NCBI GenBank assembly: GCA_964057225.1
Contig: OZ059894.1
Span: forward strand, 17,948,476 to 18,012,475
Length of the DNA: 64,000 nt
Reading direction: 5' to 3'
Source: Auanema rhodensis
Lineage: Eukaryota > Nematoda > Chromadorea > Rhabditida > Rhabditidae
The notes under the pieces: model-generated
The model's database searches: none
Seen by the model: the letters and a program-made list of their open reading frames with translations, nothing else
Told to the model about the DNA's origin: nothing
Shown: piece by piece, positions 21,944 through 34,000 of the stretch
Position numbering within the stretch: position 1 is the stretch's first letter
Layout of the letters: every line of letters starts with the position of its first letter
Made by a program: the position numbers and the translations under genes

Positions 21944-24900
21944 TCCTCAGTTATCCCTATATCGAAAGTAATAGAACGTAAAACCACGATTACTCCACGT
22001 TTACTCCACGTGAAACGGAGAGATCATTTTCATTGAAAGCTAACATAGTGAACGGTTGTTTTTACTTCATTTCAGTTATATCTTTATCCCTATTTTTTTC
22101 TTTCTTCTTCTTCTTCTTCTACGCATCTTCTCACATTTTCGTTTCTTTTCTCTCACTTAGGTTTACTTATCGGTTATTCATCCTGTCATCCTATCGTTTC
22201 AGTCTTCAAGAATTATTATGTTCAGTTTATTAACGATATAGTTCATATAGTTTATTTCGAAGAAAAAAAGAGATATAACATAGATTAAACAATGATGCAA
22301 TTCGAGAAAGATATTTTTCATTTCTCTTCGAACAAAATTCAGGATTTTTCTCAAGTTTGCCTGAACGATTTCAAAAAATTAAAAACGTTTGATATCATTT
22401 CATAAATTTAATTTGGTGCGCCAGTTTTCTTTTATCAATTTTGTATATGATATTAATCATTCTGTTCAAATGAAAAAAAGACATTAAAAAGTAAGTTAGG
22501 CTTCTCTTCTCTTTCCTGCAAAGACAAGCCTGTTCTCTCTATGTTACGTCAAAATCAACAAAAAGTGTTCAATTTTTTAATCTACGCCTTGAATAAAAAA
22601 CTCTTAAATCCTTGGACTGTAGATGAACTGATGATCATATATCTATGTACTTTGCATCTTGAACATGAAAAATCAGATAATAATTAATTAATATTTGAAT
22701 ATAATTTACTTAATAACTATCTTGTGTTCTCAAATTTTCGGACTATTTGTTTATTTATTTGCTCTGATCAAAGGTATTGTGATGATCATATGATGCGACA
22801 TTATAACATTTTCCGTTCCATTTATCAAAGACCGTTTAAGATAATTGCGTTTTGTAATAATAACGTGTAGGTACGTATAAAGTTCAAAAAAAAAAATTTA
22901 CATATTCTTCTCTATTTTCAACAACATACATAAACATAAATATAAATATATAATATTAATAATTTTTATAAAATATTAATTTTATTCAAAAAATGCACAC
23001 ACACACACACAAACCTTTAAATGTTTTATTGTAAAATATTGGATAAATAGAACTATCTTGAATCAATATACAGAACTTGATTTTATCTAACATTAACAGT
23101 GTCGTGATTGTTTTTAGGTGAAAAAATCACTTAAAGATTTCCGGAATGAAGAGGTTAATGCGCAATGCTTAAATGGTATGTTTTTCTTCTTATGTGGTTT
23201 TTAAATCATCAAATATCCATAAAATTAAGTGGAAATCAAATCCATTGGTCTTGATATTTCCTCACATGTATTCTTATATGAAGGATATACTAATTACATA
23301 TAATTGAGGGAAAAGCTAAAACTGATAAAGCTCTTCTATAAAAGCTATAAAATCCTTTTTTTCTCTTTTTGAACTTGGGCAGTTGATATTTTTCGTAGAT
23401 CAACTATTCTTTATCAGAACTTTGTACAACATGTATATTTTTGAATTTTTGTTTTGTTTTTACCATCAATATCAATATAAATACTGAGCTAAATACTGAA
23501 TTATACAAAACAATATGGAAAACAAAGAATTATTAATATCAGATTATAAAAAAACTGTTATACATAAGTAGTTCTTGTACGTATAGTTTCTTTTTCATTT
23601 GATCAAACTAGTTTAATGTTAAGTTTGCTCATTAATCGTACTTGTCCCTCAGTTCTTTAAACTAAAACATCATTTCAATATATTGCTAAACTGTATAAAC
23701 CAATAAAGAATATTCAAAACTAATTTTTTGTATGTTTTGAGCAAATATAAACTATAAAATACATTTCTAAGAAAAGGACTAACAACAATAATAATAATAA
23801 TAAGTTTGAACAACAAAATCCTTCTTTCAAATCGAATAGAAACATTCGAATAGGCTTTTTGTAAACAAAATTAGGTGGAATAGTACAGTTGGGAATGATT
23901 TTCAGCGGAACTTCGTATTGTGTGAAACGGAAATATTGGTTCACGCGTGCACTAGTTCAGCTAATTTCATGTTTTAAAGATTGTAAGGAATAAACTATTT
24001 TTTCTTTCCTTTTTTCATGTGATCTAGGTAAACGTAAAGAGTGTCGACGTAGTATATAAAAGTCGACCTTCCGAAACACTTAACTACCTCTATAAATTGA
24101 ATTGTACACGCACATCAGCTCTACTACTTTAAGTAGTATAAGCTAATACTGAATTCTTTCAATAACATTTAGAAATTACCTCGAACTCATCAATTGAATT
24201 GTACATTGCCTTGTTGAACTTTGAAATGAGTTTTTGAAAAAACCTTTTTTGCTATGAACTTAATGATCGCTTTCTTTTCTTGTGTGGGTGTGTGGGGCAA
24301 GAAAGGTGATGACAAGAAGAACTTAGATAGAGAGATAGAGATAGAGATAGAAAAAGTGAACGAGAAAGGGAGAGAGAGGAGGAAGGTAGAGAAAGAGAGA
24401 ACGAGAAAAAGAAAGAGAACATGCCCAAGAAAACAAAATACATTAAAGGTTAAATGAACAGTAAGAGTAGATGCATAACTTTTGCAAATCTTTTGTTTCA
24501 AAATTCAAACATTTTTCAAAAAAGGATGAAAGATGTAAGAATTATTATCTAGCATTGCAGAACACGAATCCAGATTTTGAAATAATCAAACAGGATATTC
24601 TTGCCAGCGAACATCTGAAAAGGACATTGTGCCTTGCCCATATATCAAAGGTCCATCCACAGCCCTGATTTTACTTTTAAGGTTTTTCTCTCCATCAAAA
24701 TGAAAAATTGGAAAATTACACCAAAACACTATCCCTTAGTTTCTTGCATTTCCGGAGCAAATTAAACAAATAGAGAGCAAAAAAAGATTAACTAATCGCG
24801 TTCCTGATATTGAAATCAAGAGAAATATTATGAATTCGCTCAGAAAAAAGTAAAAGAACGTAATAGTCTTTGAAAACAAATAATTATGATCAATGTCTCA

Positions 24901-25037
24901 TGGACATCTGCTCCAAACAATTGTTAAATAAATAGTAGAAGTCGGTAAAAACTCAATATTTAACATACAACGCAATAATCTGTGATGTTTCTTGTATGAT
25001 TCGTTTAAGAAGTAAAGCCTAAGAGTTCAGCGTCAGA
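21944..25037. other. Intergenic region with low-complexity tracts and scattered exon-like frames
   Basis: Mostly AT-rich. It contains a T/TTC-rich stretch at 22,080-22,140, a (CA)8 run at 22,996-23,011, and a GA-rich tract at 24,326-24,418. One exon-like piece at 23,119-23,176 (TTTTTAG acceptor, 58 open bases, G|GTATGT donor) and a 65-codon frame at 24,471-24,668 look somewhat protein-like but have no recognisable family, so neither is called a gene. Confidence 0.45.
24326..24418. repeat. GA-rich (polypurine) tract
   Basis: About 90 bp of nearly pure purine on the + strand, built from GAGATA and GAGA/GAAA steps. Simple sequence; the open frames across it are artefacts. Confidence 0.85.
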
Positions 25038-25371
25038 ATGTCCAAACCATGTCATTCTCTCCGATTCAATGATTCGGATAAACTACTATCGAAACAAGGT
25101 GATCATGACATCTAAACCTGTTGAATACTTTTCTGAACAAGATTGAACTACTAGATTGTTTTCTTAAAATGTCTTCGCCTACTGACGATGATGAATTCGG
25201 AGGAAATGAAAGATATATTCTATTATTTTATAGTTTGCATTTGACACCCACCTGAATAAGAAATGAAAAATGTCTTATTCACAGACAGCCTCATCTGAAG
25301 TTATTGATAATATGATGCTGTTTTGTCAATCCTCCCACATCCGCCTACTATTTTTCCAAAGACTGTAGATG
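25038..25371 (+). CDS. Possible small three-exon protein
   Basis: Not recognised and tentative. ATG 25038 opens MSKPCHSLRFNDSDKLLSKQ and reaches an AAG|GTGATC donor. A second segment after ACTACTAG continues in phase (CFLKMSSPTDDDEFGGNE) to a TATA|GTTTGC donor. A third after CACAGACAG continues in phase (SSEVIDNMMLFCQSSH) to TAG at 25371. All introns are 50-57 nt, normal here. The product would be about 72 aa, hydrophilic, without signal peptide. It ends just before the promoter of the lectin gene. Three short phase-compatible pieces can arise by chance in AT-rich DNA, and the acceptors are weaker than in the certain genes. Confidence 0.25.
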
Positions 25372-25390
25372 GCGCCGGAAACGCTTTTAG

Positions 25391-25455
25391 CACCGCCCAC
25401 AGACGAACACCGCACATATAAAAGTATCGTCTGGCCATCTTGATACCCCAGACGA
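25391..25455 (+). promoter_or_regulatory. Core promoter of the C-type lectin-like gene
   Basis: CACCGCCCAC (KLF/SP1-like) at 25391-25400 is followed by a TATA box, TATAAAAG, at 25417-25424. Three bases further is a perfect 8-bp inverted repeat (TCGTCTGG at 25427-25434 and CCAGACGA at 25448-25455) that would fall at or just upstream of the expected transcription start. The 5' leader continues for ~140 nt, with a CAA-rich stretch, to the ATG at 25596. Clear TATA boxes are uncommon among the promoters in this window and suggest a strongly or tissue-specifically expressed gene. Confidence 0.6.
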
Positions 25456-25595
25456 CCAGCCGCCACCTACTGACAACTCTACCTACAACGAGAACAACAA
25501 CAATAACAACAACATTCGGAGAAGAATAATTAAATAAGCTTATTCTTCTACTTTTCTGTGCTGTGGTTTGAAACTAAGACTCAACAAAGCTTAGA

Positions 25596-27513
25596 ATGAA
25601 TTCACATATTATTCAATTGGCATTTTTGGCCTCTGTTTTCATTGGTATGTTTTAAACTTCATTTATTCTCTGAATCACACATTGCCAACTCATAATTACT
25701 CTTAATTTTTTTGCAGGATGTTCTGCTAATCCTTGTGGAAGTTCCGATTGGAAGTATAATCCAGGAACTAACGCATGCTACAAGCTTATCGCTGATAGTC
25801 TACCATGGACCGTTGCCGAATTCAAGTGTCTCTTCCAAGGAGCTCATCATGTATCCATTCATACTATCGAAGAAAACAAATTCGTTAACGGTATGTTTCT
25901 TATTTTTCTTCTTTTCTCATTATTTCTTTTCCTTGATCTTCTTCAACAATTTAAAGTTTTCAAGATTTTTTATCATTCAATTTTACATTTTAACGTTATG
26001 ATATCATAGCGCAACATCTGTAAAATCTGAACATTTCTTTAAAAGAATTACAACTTAGCATTAAACCTTACATCCTAATCACTTTCTTGATTTTTACTAC
26101 TTTTTTTTGTCTTAAAAATTCAACAACCGTCCTTTATTTTTTAAAAATGAATTGATTTTCATTATTCTTCAAAAATTCTATGATAATTCTGAAAATTGAT
26201 TCTTTTGTTAGTTATTGTTATCATCTTCAATTCCTCTTAACGATCTTCAAATGTTTGCATAATTTTGAAAAAAATTTTGAAATTTTGAAAAACTTTTTAT
26301 TTCTTTAATAGAAATAATTTCAAATAATGCTTTGAACTTTTAGAAATCTCTCAACACCGTGAAATCTGGATTGGATCTGCATACTTTGGGCGCAATGCTG
26401 TTTACGTGAACTCAGATCAATCAGCCTTCAATTTTGAACACTGGACTGGAGGTAAGATAAAATATTTAACTTAGTTGAAATGAACGACCCGAATAGAATG
26501 GTTTATGTCACCGAGTGAAAAGAAATTCAGATGTTTTATGTTAGTGTTAGTGTGTTCAATACACCGGAAATGACAACGTTTAAGTTCGTATTGATCAGAA
26601 ACCTAACATGAACAGAATAAAAAACGTGGGCTACATTAGGAAATTAGGATGAGAAATAGAGATAGTTTGAGAGGAAACGAGAGAGATCGGGTGATAAATG
26701 CAGAAAATGATAGATGAACACTAAAAATTAAGAGAGTGAAGAACAGTGATAAGATTGAGAGAAACAGGGAGAATTGTACAGGAAAACTGCAGGAGATGAG
26801 AAGGTAGCAGGCAGAAATCAGCACTTCAACGAAAAAATCAAAGCTAAAAAGTTCTCAAGGAAACTGCTATATCACATTAAAGTTGTCTAGCAGAATATAG
26901 TTTTGAGTTCAGAAAGTAACTAAAGATTCATCTTTCACTTCTCAGTATTCATAGCTTTTACTAGACATTACATGATATACAAATTCAAGTTTTAAGAGAT
27001 CTTAAAAGAGAAAGGTTGCATTGAAGGTTCTAAACTACAAATTATTTCTTTCAATACATTATATTTCAATTTAAAATGCATCACTTATGTCCATGTTTTA
27101 TAGAAAATCGTCCAACAATGAACCGTGCTCGTCGTTGTATCAAGATGGATCGTAATGGAAATTGGTTCCAATCTTGTTGCAAGAAACGCACTGCTGCCAT
27201 CTGTAAAAAACCAGCTGTTATGAACTCACCTTTCAACAATCAGGTACAGTTTACAAATCGTTTTTTTGCATCTTAATGCTTATTAACTTAAAAAGGAAAA
27301 ACGTTTGAAGATGTCATAAGTAATGTTGTTTTCGTAAAGTCTCGACAACATCTATTATAATCAACATTAGTAGAAATCATAGTACAAAGTCTATTTCCGC
27401 ATATATAGTTCATTCTGACATCTGGAGTTAATTGAAACAAAGCCAATTACCATAGTTACTGTTTATATTTGCAGGTTCAAGAATGGCGTCGCGCTAAGTT
27501 CTACCGCCGTTAG
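25596..27513 (+). CDS. Secreted C-type lectin-like domain protein
   Basis: Five exons: 25596-25644, 25717-25890, 26344-26451, 27104-27243, 27475-27513; 169 aa. Residues 1-17 are a signal peptide (MNSHIIQLAFLASVFIG) with likely cleavage before or near Cys18. The rest is one C-type lectin-like domain of the long form: C23 and C37 with the YKL strand, W47 and C54 in helix 1, E69/F72 in helix 2, W83-I-G (WIG core motif), W near residue 109, then C122, NGNW131, C136 and the closing AICKK with C144. The expected pairs are C54-C144 and C122-C136. The EPN/QPD and WND calcium-site motifs are missing, so sugar binding cannot be assumed. The tail after the domain is short and basic (VQEWRRAKFYRR). Likely role, by analogy only: extracellular matrix, eggshell or defence protein. 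Introns 2 and 3 (453 and 652 nt) are long for this genome. Confidence 0.88.
25891..27103 (+). other. Two long introns of the lectin-like gene
   Basis: Intron 2 (25891-26343) is T-rich with many ATTTTTC/GAAAAATT steps; intron 3 (26452-27103) includes a purine-rich stretch near 26,640-26,800. No nested gene was recognised in either. Confidence 0.5.
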
Positions 27514-28085
27514 AAAGCTGTAGCCAATGAAGTTTGAAAGCAATCATCATCCACACAACAACATATCGTATTCGACTTCACCCTCGAATCGTATATGTAC
27601 ATAGTTCAATTTTTAAAGATTTTATTTAAATAGCATGAAAGACATTATACACAAGAAACAAATATAATTCATTAATAATTATAATTGTTTCTTCTTTGTC
27701 TTCGATGTTAGTAAGTAGTTTTGTCCATACCATACAATCATATCGATTCTATACGAGTAAGAATTATCTTAATTTACATAAGCTTTTCAAACTTATTTTT
27801 CTATTTTTAACCTAAATACATTTATATTAATGTAACTATATGTATATTGGTCTAGTCTACATATCAAACGTCCATAAACACCTTTGTAAACCATACGGCG
27901 TTGCCAAACTCTGACAACAAAAAACAATTTGTTTTCTTATTCTCTGTAAGGTGCCCAACAACATCCAATCACAGATCCTCAAACTGCGTAGGCTTCTCCC
28001 TCGCATTCCGACGTTATTGTCTTACGTGTATATTCCGTTACAATGAGAATATATGATTTTTTCCAATAAATTATTTTTTCAAATC
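27514..28085 (+). terminator. 3' region and poly(A) signal of the lectin-like gene
   Basis: The first clear AATAAA after the stop codon is at 28065-28070, so the 3'UTR may be ~550 nt. The sequence is AT-rich, with a GC-richer portion at 27,890-28,040. Confidence 0.4.
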
Positions 28086-30327
28086 AATTGTTGTTTATAA
28101 CATAATGTTCCTGCAAAACACATACTTCCGGTGATGAATTGAATCATATGGTTTCTGCATCTGAACAGATTACTCTTGAACCCAAAAGAAAAAGTTTGGA
28201 GTTCACAATTCACGTTGATTCCTGTTTATTTAACATAAATTTTCTGATTATTTTTTTTATTTTTCATTGAATTGAAAAAGTGTAACGGTCTTAGATATCT
28301 AATTGGTAGAAAACCATACTAGCAGTTATTGCGAAAAGAACTGTGTAAGCGATATTTATCAATCTGAAAGACCAAGGAGAGACTTCAGATGCAGAAACAG
28401 TGAAATACCAGGGACACTATGGAGATGGTAGAGCCTACTAAGGGTCATTCTTGCAGATATTAGTCATTGTCGCCCAATTGTCTTCCTGTCGGGGGATTCT
28501 GTTGTTCCCAAACTATCCGATTCATCAGCACCCTAGATTGACTTCCTATTTCATCAATCGTCTGGAAAACCGGGGTGGAAAAGCAAAAGTTTGTTAATTG
28601 CCCTTAAGCGTGGTCTCGTTTCCGATTTTCGTGTGAATTCAACGCCTTGTTCAAGCCGAATATAATGAAAAACGTCCCATAAAAGACATGATAACAGCTC
28701 ATCTTTTATCAAAGATGTGAGAATTAATTAAGGACTTTGTTATTTCCCAAATCATTTTACTCCTTAACAGTTTTATCATCGATCGCAATTTCGGTTTCTG
28801 TTTCTTACTTTGCCAAAACATAGTTATTAAATGATAACGTTATTACTAATAATGCCAATTTATCGTCTCTGCGTATCAACATTAAGTAAATATGTTACAC
28901 AAAAAAAGAATTAATAAGTACGAAGCTTGAGATTAAATACATAATCTTCACAATTACATTAAATTTCTGAGAACGACGGTTTTTTTTGTAAGCAAAAAAA
29001 CCGGTTGTCCTGTTCGTCTCCATAGCTGAACTGATCAAGCTCGTTGAAGTGCATGTTCATTTTGACCATTAGCCATGCTTCGACATTTCATCTCGTTTTT
29101 CGTTCTTCATGTACTTCTTAAATGCTGGGAGAATCAAGTAAAACGGAGATGAGAATATCAGTTGTATACATTTTTCTTTTCAGAAAATATATTTAACATG
29201 TAGCATACTGATATTATCCAAATAGAGTATTATTAACATATTTACGCCATTAATATATAAACAATATACAATTGGCTACTGATATCTTTAAGGAATTTTA
29301 AGGAACAAAAGAATTAAGCATAACACCCGTTAATAACAAAGGGCAGCATTTTATAAACAAAGGAACAATTCATTTGATTCATTTGCTTAATTATAAATGT
29401 TTTTCATCTTAATCTGGAGGTTATAGTTAAAATGTGTGTCATAATATTTTAAACATCGTCGCAAATGTATTAGGTTTTGCTTGATGCAACATAGAGCAAT
29501 GATAATAAAGTTCACCAAAAAAGTATCTCAAAAAGTGGAACTCGCAAGGACAGAATGTTATAGTTAAGATATCAAATGAATTTTTTTTCAAAGAGGATAA
29601 GATAAGGCAACATTAATATTTTTCATATAATAAATTAACCAATGCGTTTAATGTGCTTCGTAATACCTTTTACAACTGATTGCTCTTTCGCACAAAAAAA
29701 ACTGTCCAGTTTCTGAAGGATAGTAAAAGCGATTCATATACTCAGAAAAGATTTGGCTTAAGAATAGTATTATCGCTTAAAATCTGAAGGAGTTTAATTT
29801 AAATATTCTTCAAATATAAAATAACTCTTAAAACAACTGTTGTTATACCTGTTTTCTAATTGCTAATGGTCTGTGAAATGCACACTGATAATCAAAGCAC
29901 CCCCTAAAGTACTAATCAATTTCTTTTTCGTGGAATTTGACAACTTCACAGCTAATTCTTAAGCTTATCTTATCATGAGATAAAAAAGACAAAGAATACG
30001 AGAAAATTCATAAAGTAAAATATGAAGTAATAACTTTTGCGTAAGAATAAAACAGACGGTTAATGAAGAAAAATAAACTGTTTAGAAAATATAGTAGTTC
30101 GAGTTCTATAAAATAAAATTAACTACTTATCAAACAGCTTGATTCAACAGTTGTATTATTTAGAATTAATAAAGATTTTAACTTGTCGAACGTAAAAAGA
30201 GTATGTAGCACAATGATGGAAAACTTCTTGTAGTTTCTAGACCTGAATTATTGAAAAGTAACACATAATGAGTCTGTGATGTCCTTAAACACTTCCAACA
30301 CGTAGTTTATAAAGAGAGCTTCATTTT
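28086..30327. other. Intergenic region between converging lectin-like and LAMTOR1 genes
   Basis: Mostly AT-rich without genes. A GC-richer island at 28,350-28,640 is open over short stretches on both strands with plausible splice signals, but shows no family. A 10-bp perfect hairpin (CGG plus T-run, 7-nt loop, A-run plus CCG) lies at 28,977-29,003. Confidence 0.45.
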
Positions 30328-31087
30328 TCAGAAATCCATATGAACAACTAACTCATCCTTATAACTAATTTGAATAGCTGTCACAGCATTGTCAGCTCTG
30401 AAATTGAGATAATTCAAACTTTTAAATTTCAATCACTCACTTTAAAGCGAAATCTTTGATCAAAGCTAATGTAGGTGCGGATATTGCAGGTCTGCCTAAG
30501 TAATCGGCTACTCGATTTCCAGAGTCAGACAAAACACCTCCAGATAGAGCTGAAGTATGATTATATTAAAACGAAATAAAAAATAATACTTACGTCTGGA
30601 TGATGAGCTATTATTGCGAGCTAAGACAGTATCGTGAGACTAAAAAAGAAATAATTGCAAACAAATACAAACATCGACTTACTAAAATACATTCTTCATA
30701 ACGTCGAGCTCTTGCAAAATAGTCCGATGTCGGTAATCGACTACCGTCAAGATGTGAGAGATCGATTATGCTCTACAATATTCAAAGTTATGGGGGGATA
30801 ATGATAAGATATTATTACATTTTGGGTTGAATTTAAAATCCTACTATATTGCTCCTGAACTTGTTGTTCTGCTGCGTCTTTGGTAGATATGGAAGACTGA
30901 TCGGCATAATCTGATCCACTAAATAGGATTTTTCATATTGTTAGCGAAACCAGCCCAACCCGTTGGTGTACCCTTCTTGTCGTGCTCTAACAGTAGTTAC
31001 ATTAGCATTGTCATGAAGTCGTTCATAGGGAGAACTATTATCATCATCATCTGTTGCACAACAGCATAACATACGTATCACATCCAT
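30328..31087 (-). CDS. LAMTOR1 (p18), lysosomal anchor of the Ragulator complex
   Basis: Six exons on the minus strand: 30972-31087, 30819-30918, 30683-30772, 30594-30639, 30441-30549, 30328-30397; 176 aa (human 161). LAMTOR1 wraps around LAMTOR2-5 and ties them, and through them the Rag GTPases and TORC1, to the lysosome. Matching features in order: N-terminal cysteine cluster C8-C9-C10 followed by an acidic run (DDDD); SDYADQSS and helical QVQEQYSRILNSTQNSIIDL; SHLDGSRLPTSDYFARARRY; a Ser/Asn-rich insert of ~25 residues with RNNSSSSR; then an Ala-rich helix (IKDFALKADNAVTAIQISYK) and the typical end DELVVHMDF. Odd point: vertebrate p18 starts Met-Gly-Cys-Cys and is myristoylated on Gly2, but here the start is MDVIRMLCCC, with no Gly after either Met. 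Anchoring may rely on palmitoylated cysteines, or an upstream exon is missing. AG lies five bases before the ATG, as at a trans-splice site. Confidence 0.9.
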
Positions 31088-34000
31088 TTCCGCTAAAAAA
31101 AACTTAAAACAATATTCTCATAGAACATAAAATTATTAAGAATGATAAAAGCAAAGTAAAATGTGATGTTTGGTACGTGGACATTTCTATTGCGTATTTA
31201 CAACTACCGTACTGCGGAGGATAGCTGATTAAATTTAGGGTGGCACGGGTAACTCTATGTCGTGTTTATTGTTTTGACTTTTAATGGCAAGAAATTCTAA
31301 ATTATTTATATGAAAACTTGTGATAAATCGTTAGTCATAGGTATGAGCATTACAGTTCCAAGTCAAATGTATTAAAATTTTTCATATGCTGAGAATTATT
31401 TTTATTATATTTCGTTCTCTTATATTAATGTGTTGTTGTTTTTTTAAATTTAAATATATTTTTTTTTAAACCTTCAATTTCTTCCTTTTCAGTACCAATT
31501 CATTGTGCTATTTTCCTATAATTATTTAAATATACAATTTGTTCTCTGTGCTAAAGTACATATAATTATCATCAGAGGCAGCACGAACGGGCAATGGGGT
31601 TGTTCTTTTTGCAGCACTCCATGTATTTCTGTTCCATTTTTCTCATAAGCAAGTAAGGCTTTATGGAAATATTCAGTTCAGGATTAAAGGAATATTCTTA
31701 GTTCATAATATTTCAGTACAGCGGTTTCGTATGCTGTATTTTGTCTCAAAAAATTTATCGTCTTAGATTTCTAGCTGGATCAGAGAAAGAAAAAAACTTA
31801 GACGGGAACGTTCGACGGGAAAAAGACATCCATATAAATAAATAAAAAAGGTGGTACAGGTTTAAAAACCTGTGTAAAATTGGTGGAAACAAGCACATAT
31901 AAACTCATCGACTACGGGAAGAGGTTGATGTAATTAACGATATTTCTTGTATTTTACTGATTATATGATAACAATATATTATAAGATCACTGAAATGATT
32001 TCATTGAACTGAGTATAAGAAATACACGTTGTAATATAGTTAACATTATGTATTGAAATATATTTTGCACAACGAACGAGGCTGCTATTTACGGTGTTTC
32101 ATAAATTAAAAGACTTATCGAATACAGACTATCATAAAGTACAATGAACTGTTGATCTTTCTTCCGGTAATTTATATTTTTTACGACAAAATAGTGAAAA
32201 CGTCGCACAGATTTATATTTTAAAGACTAAAAAATCACATGAACTTTTTTGAATCTAACTTATATTATCAGAGTATTTTCAAGGTTTTTTCAAAAATGTG
32301 CAATGGTATTCATACACAATAACATATTTAATATAAGCATATCTCATGACTTTTTTGAAATATTTCATAATTTTATGATAGATGGCTAAATAGATAGATT
32401 AGGATATAGAGGATGATGATAAAAAAAATACAAAAAAAAGAAGAAATTTCATCATTATTCTTTAAAGCTTCAAATATATCCATCCTACTATTTAGCTTTA
32501 GGATTTAGCTGAACATTTCACATAAACTTTTAATATATTCGAAATGATTTTCAAATTTAAAAACTGCCTTCTTTTAATCGTGATACTCTGTAATACTTCA
32601 TTCTATTTGGTATAATTTGTCTTTTACAAGCGATTAGAAGATCCGTAAAACGTTTTAAAACTTGTAATTAGTTATCTTAATTCATATTGGTTCCACATCA
32701 TTCAGTTCAATTACTTCTATATCTTTTACATTAGGGTAAAACTTTCCATTTTCTATATAAGAGCTTTTCTAATAGATTTCTTAAAAATTGAAATTTCTGA
32801 ATTCTTTTTATATTTTTCCCTCTTATGAACTTCATTTTTTAAAAATTTTGAACTATTTTTGAAAAAACATTAAAATTTTGACTAAGTCCTGTAATGGGTT
32901 TATAATTCCTTATTTATCTAAATCTAATATGTGTTTCCTCTTTTTCGTATTTGATTGAGCTTTTTTCTTTGTTTGTTCATAATTCTCGTGTAGAGGGTTC
33001 CTTTGATGAATACTCAGAGCATATTTGAAGACTTCAAAGGCTCCGCATGAAGGTTAATATCTGCATCGTCGCAAGAATCAATCTTAACGAAACAAAGAAT
33101 GTGAAGATGTTTTTTGAATGGAGATATTCATACTATCTTATTAGAAGAGAATGGCATCGTACTTCAAATATGAATTCCAATAAGGAATCTGTATGAAGAG
33201 GTTAAACAGAGTTATTTTGCAATTACCCCCATGAAAATGATTCAATGTCATTTACTCCTCTACAGTCGTGCCACCCGGTGCTGCTCTAATTGCCTAATGT
33301 TCTATTTTTCAAACTTAGTTCATATAACTGCGGCATCCTGTTGAGTTTCGGTGACATGTTGTAACTTTTTTTACTCAATAAGTTAGAATCAGTTAATTTG
33401 AACTGATAGATGACATTTGACAAAAAAAATTGTCGTAACGAATGGTTGTTGTAGTTTATCCAAACGAGGATGAAAACAGTTCTTTTTTCTAGTCTCTATG
33501 ATTATAAAACCTATATAGATTTGAATAAGCAATTTAAGCAACTTAAAGATGATATGGTTGTATTCTGGTTGGGCAAGGAGGGGGGGTTAATAATTTTTTT
33601 TGTTGACAGATACAACCTCGGATATTAAGGCCAAATCAATAAGCAAAGCATCAGCTGTACCCAACTGCTTTTGCTACTAATATAGATCGTTGGGTGCAGC
33701 TGTTCGCCTTTTACAGTCGCCTATGCGTCTCTTTTGTCACAATATGTCATCAGATGAAATTCAAATCGCTTTCTTTTTTATTTTATTTTTGTTCTCTCTT
33801 TCTTCATAATTAACTATATTTATGTAAATATATTTATATAGTTTAAAAGATAAGATTTCTGTTTTGATTTTTTTTCATGGTAATGTCATTCACATATACA
33901 TTCAACTATTTGAATTTGAATTACGTTTTCGTTATTACACATATATAGAAAAAAAAATCACACATACGCTATGTGTATGATAAAACAACATCCTTAGATA

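Noticed and set aside
33030-33350. Several protein-like minus-strand frames with plausible acceptors
   Set aside because: Different joins give different frames, none extends to a complete gene, and no family is visible; in AT-rich DNA such 20-30-codon frames are common by chance.
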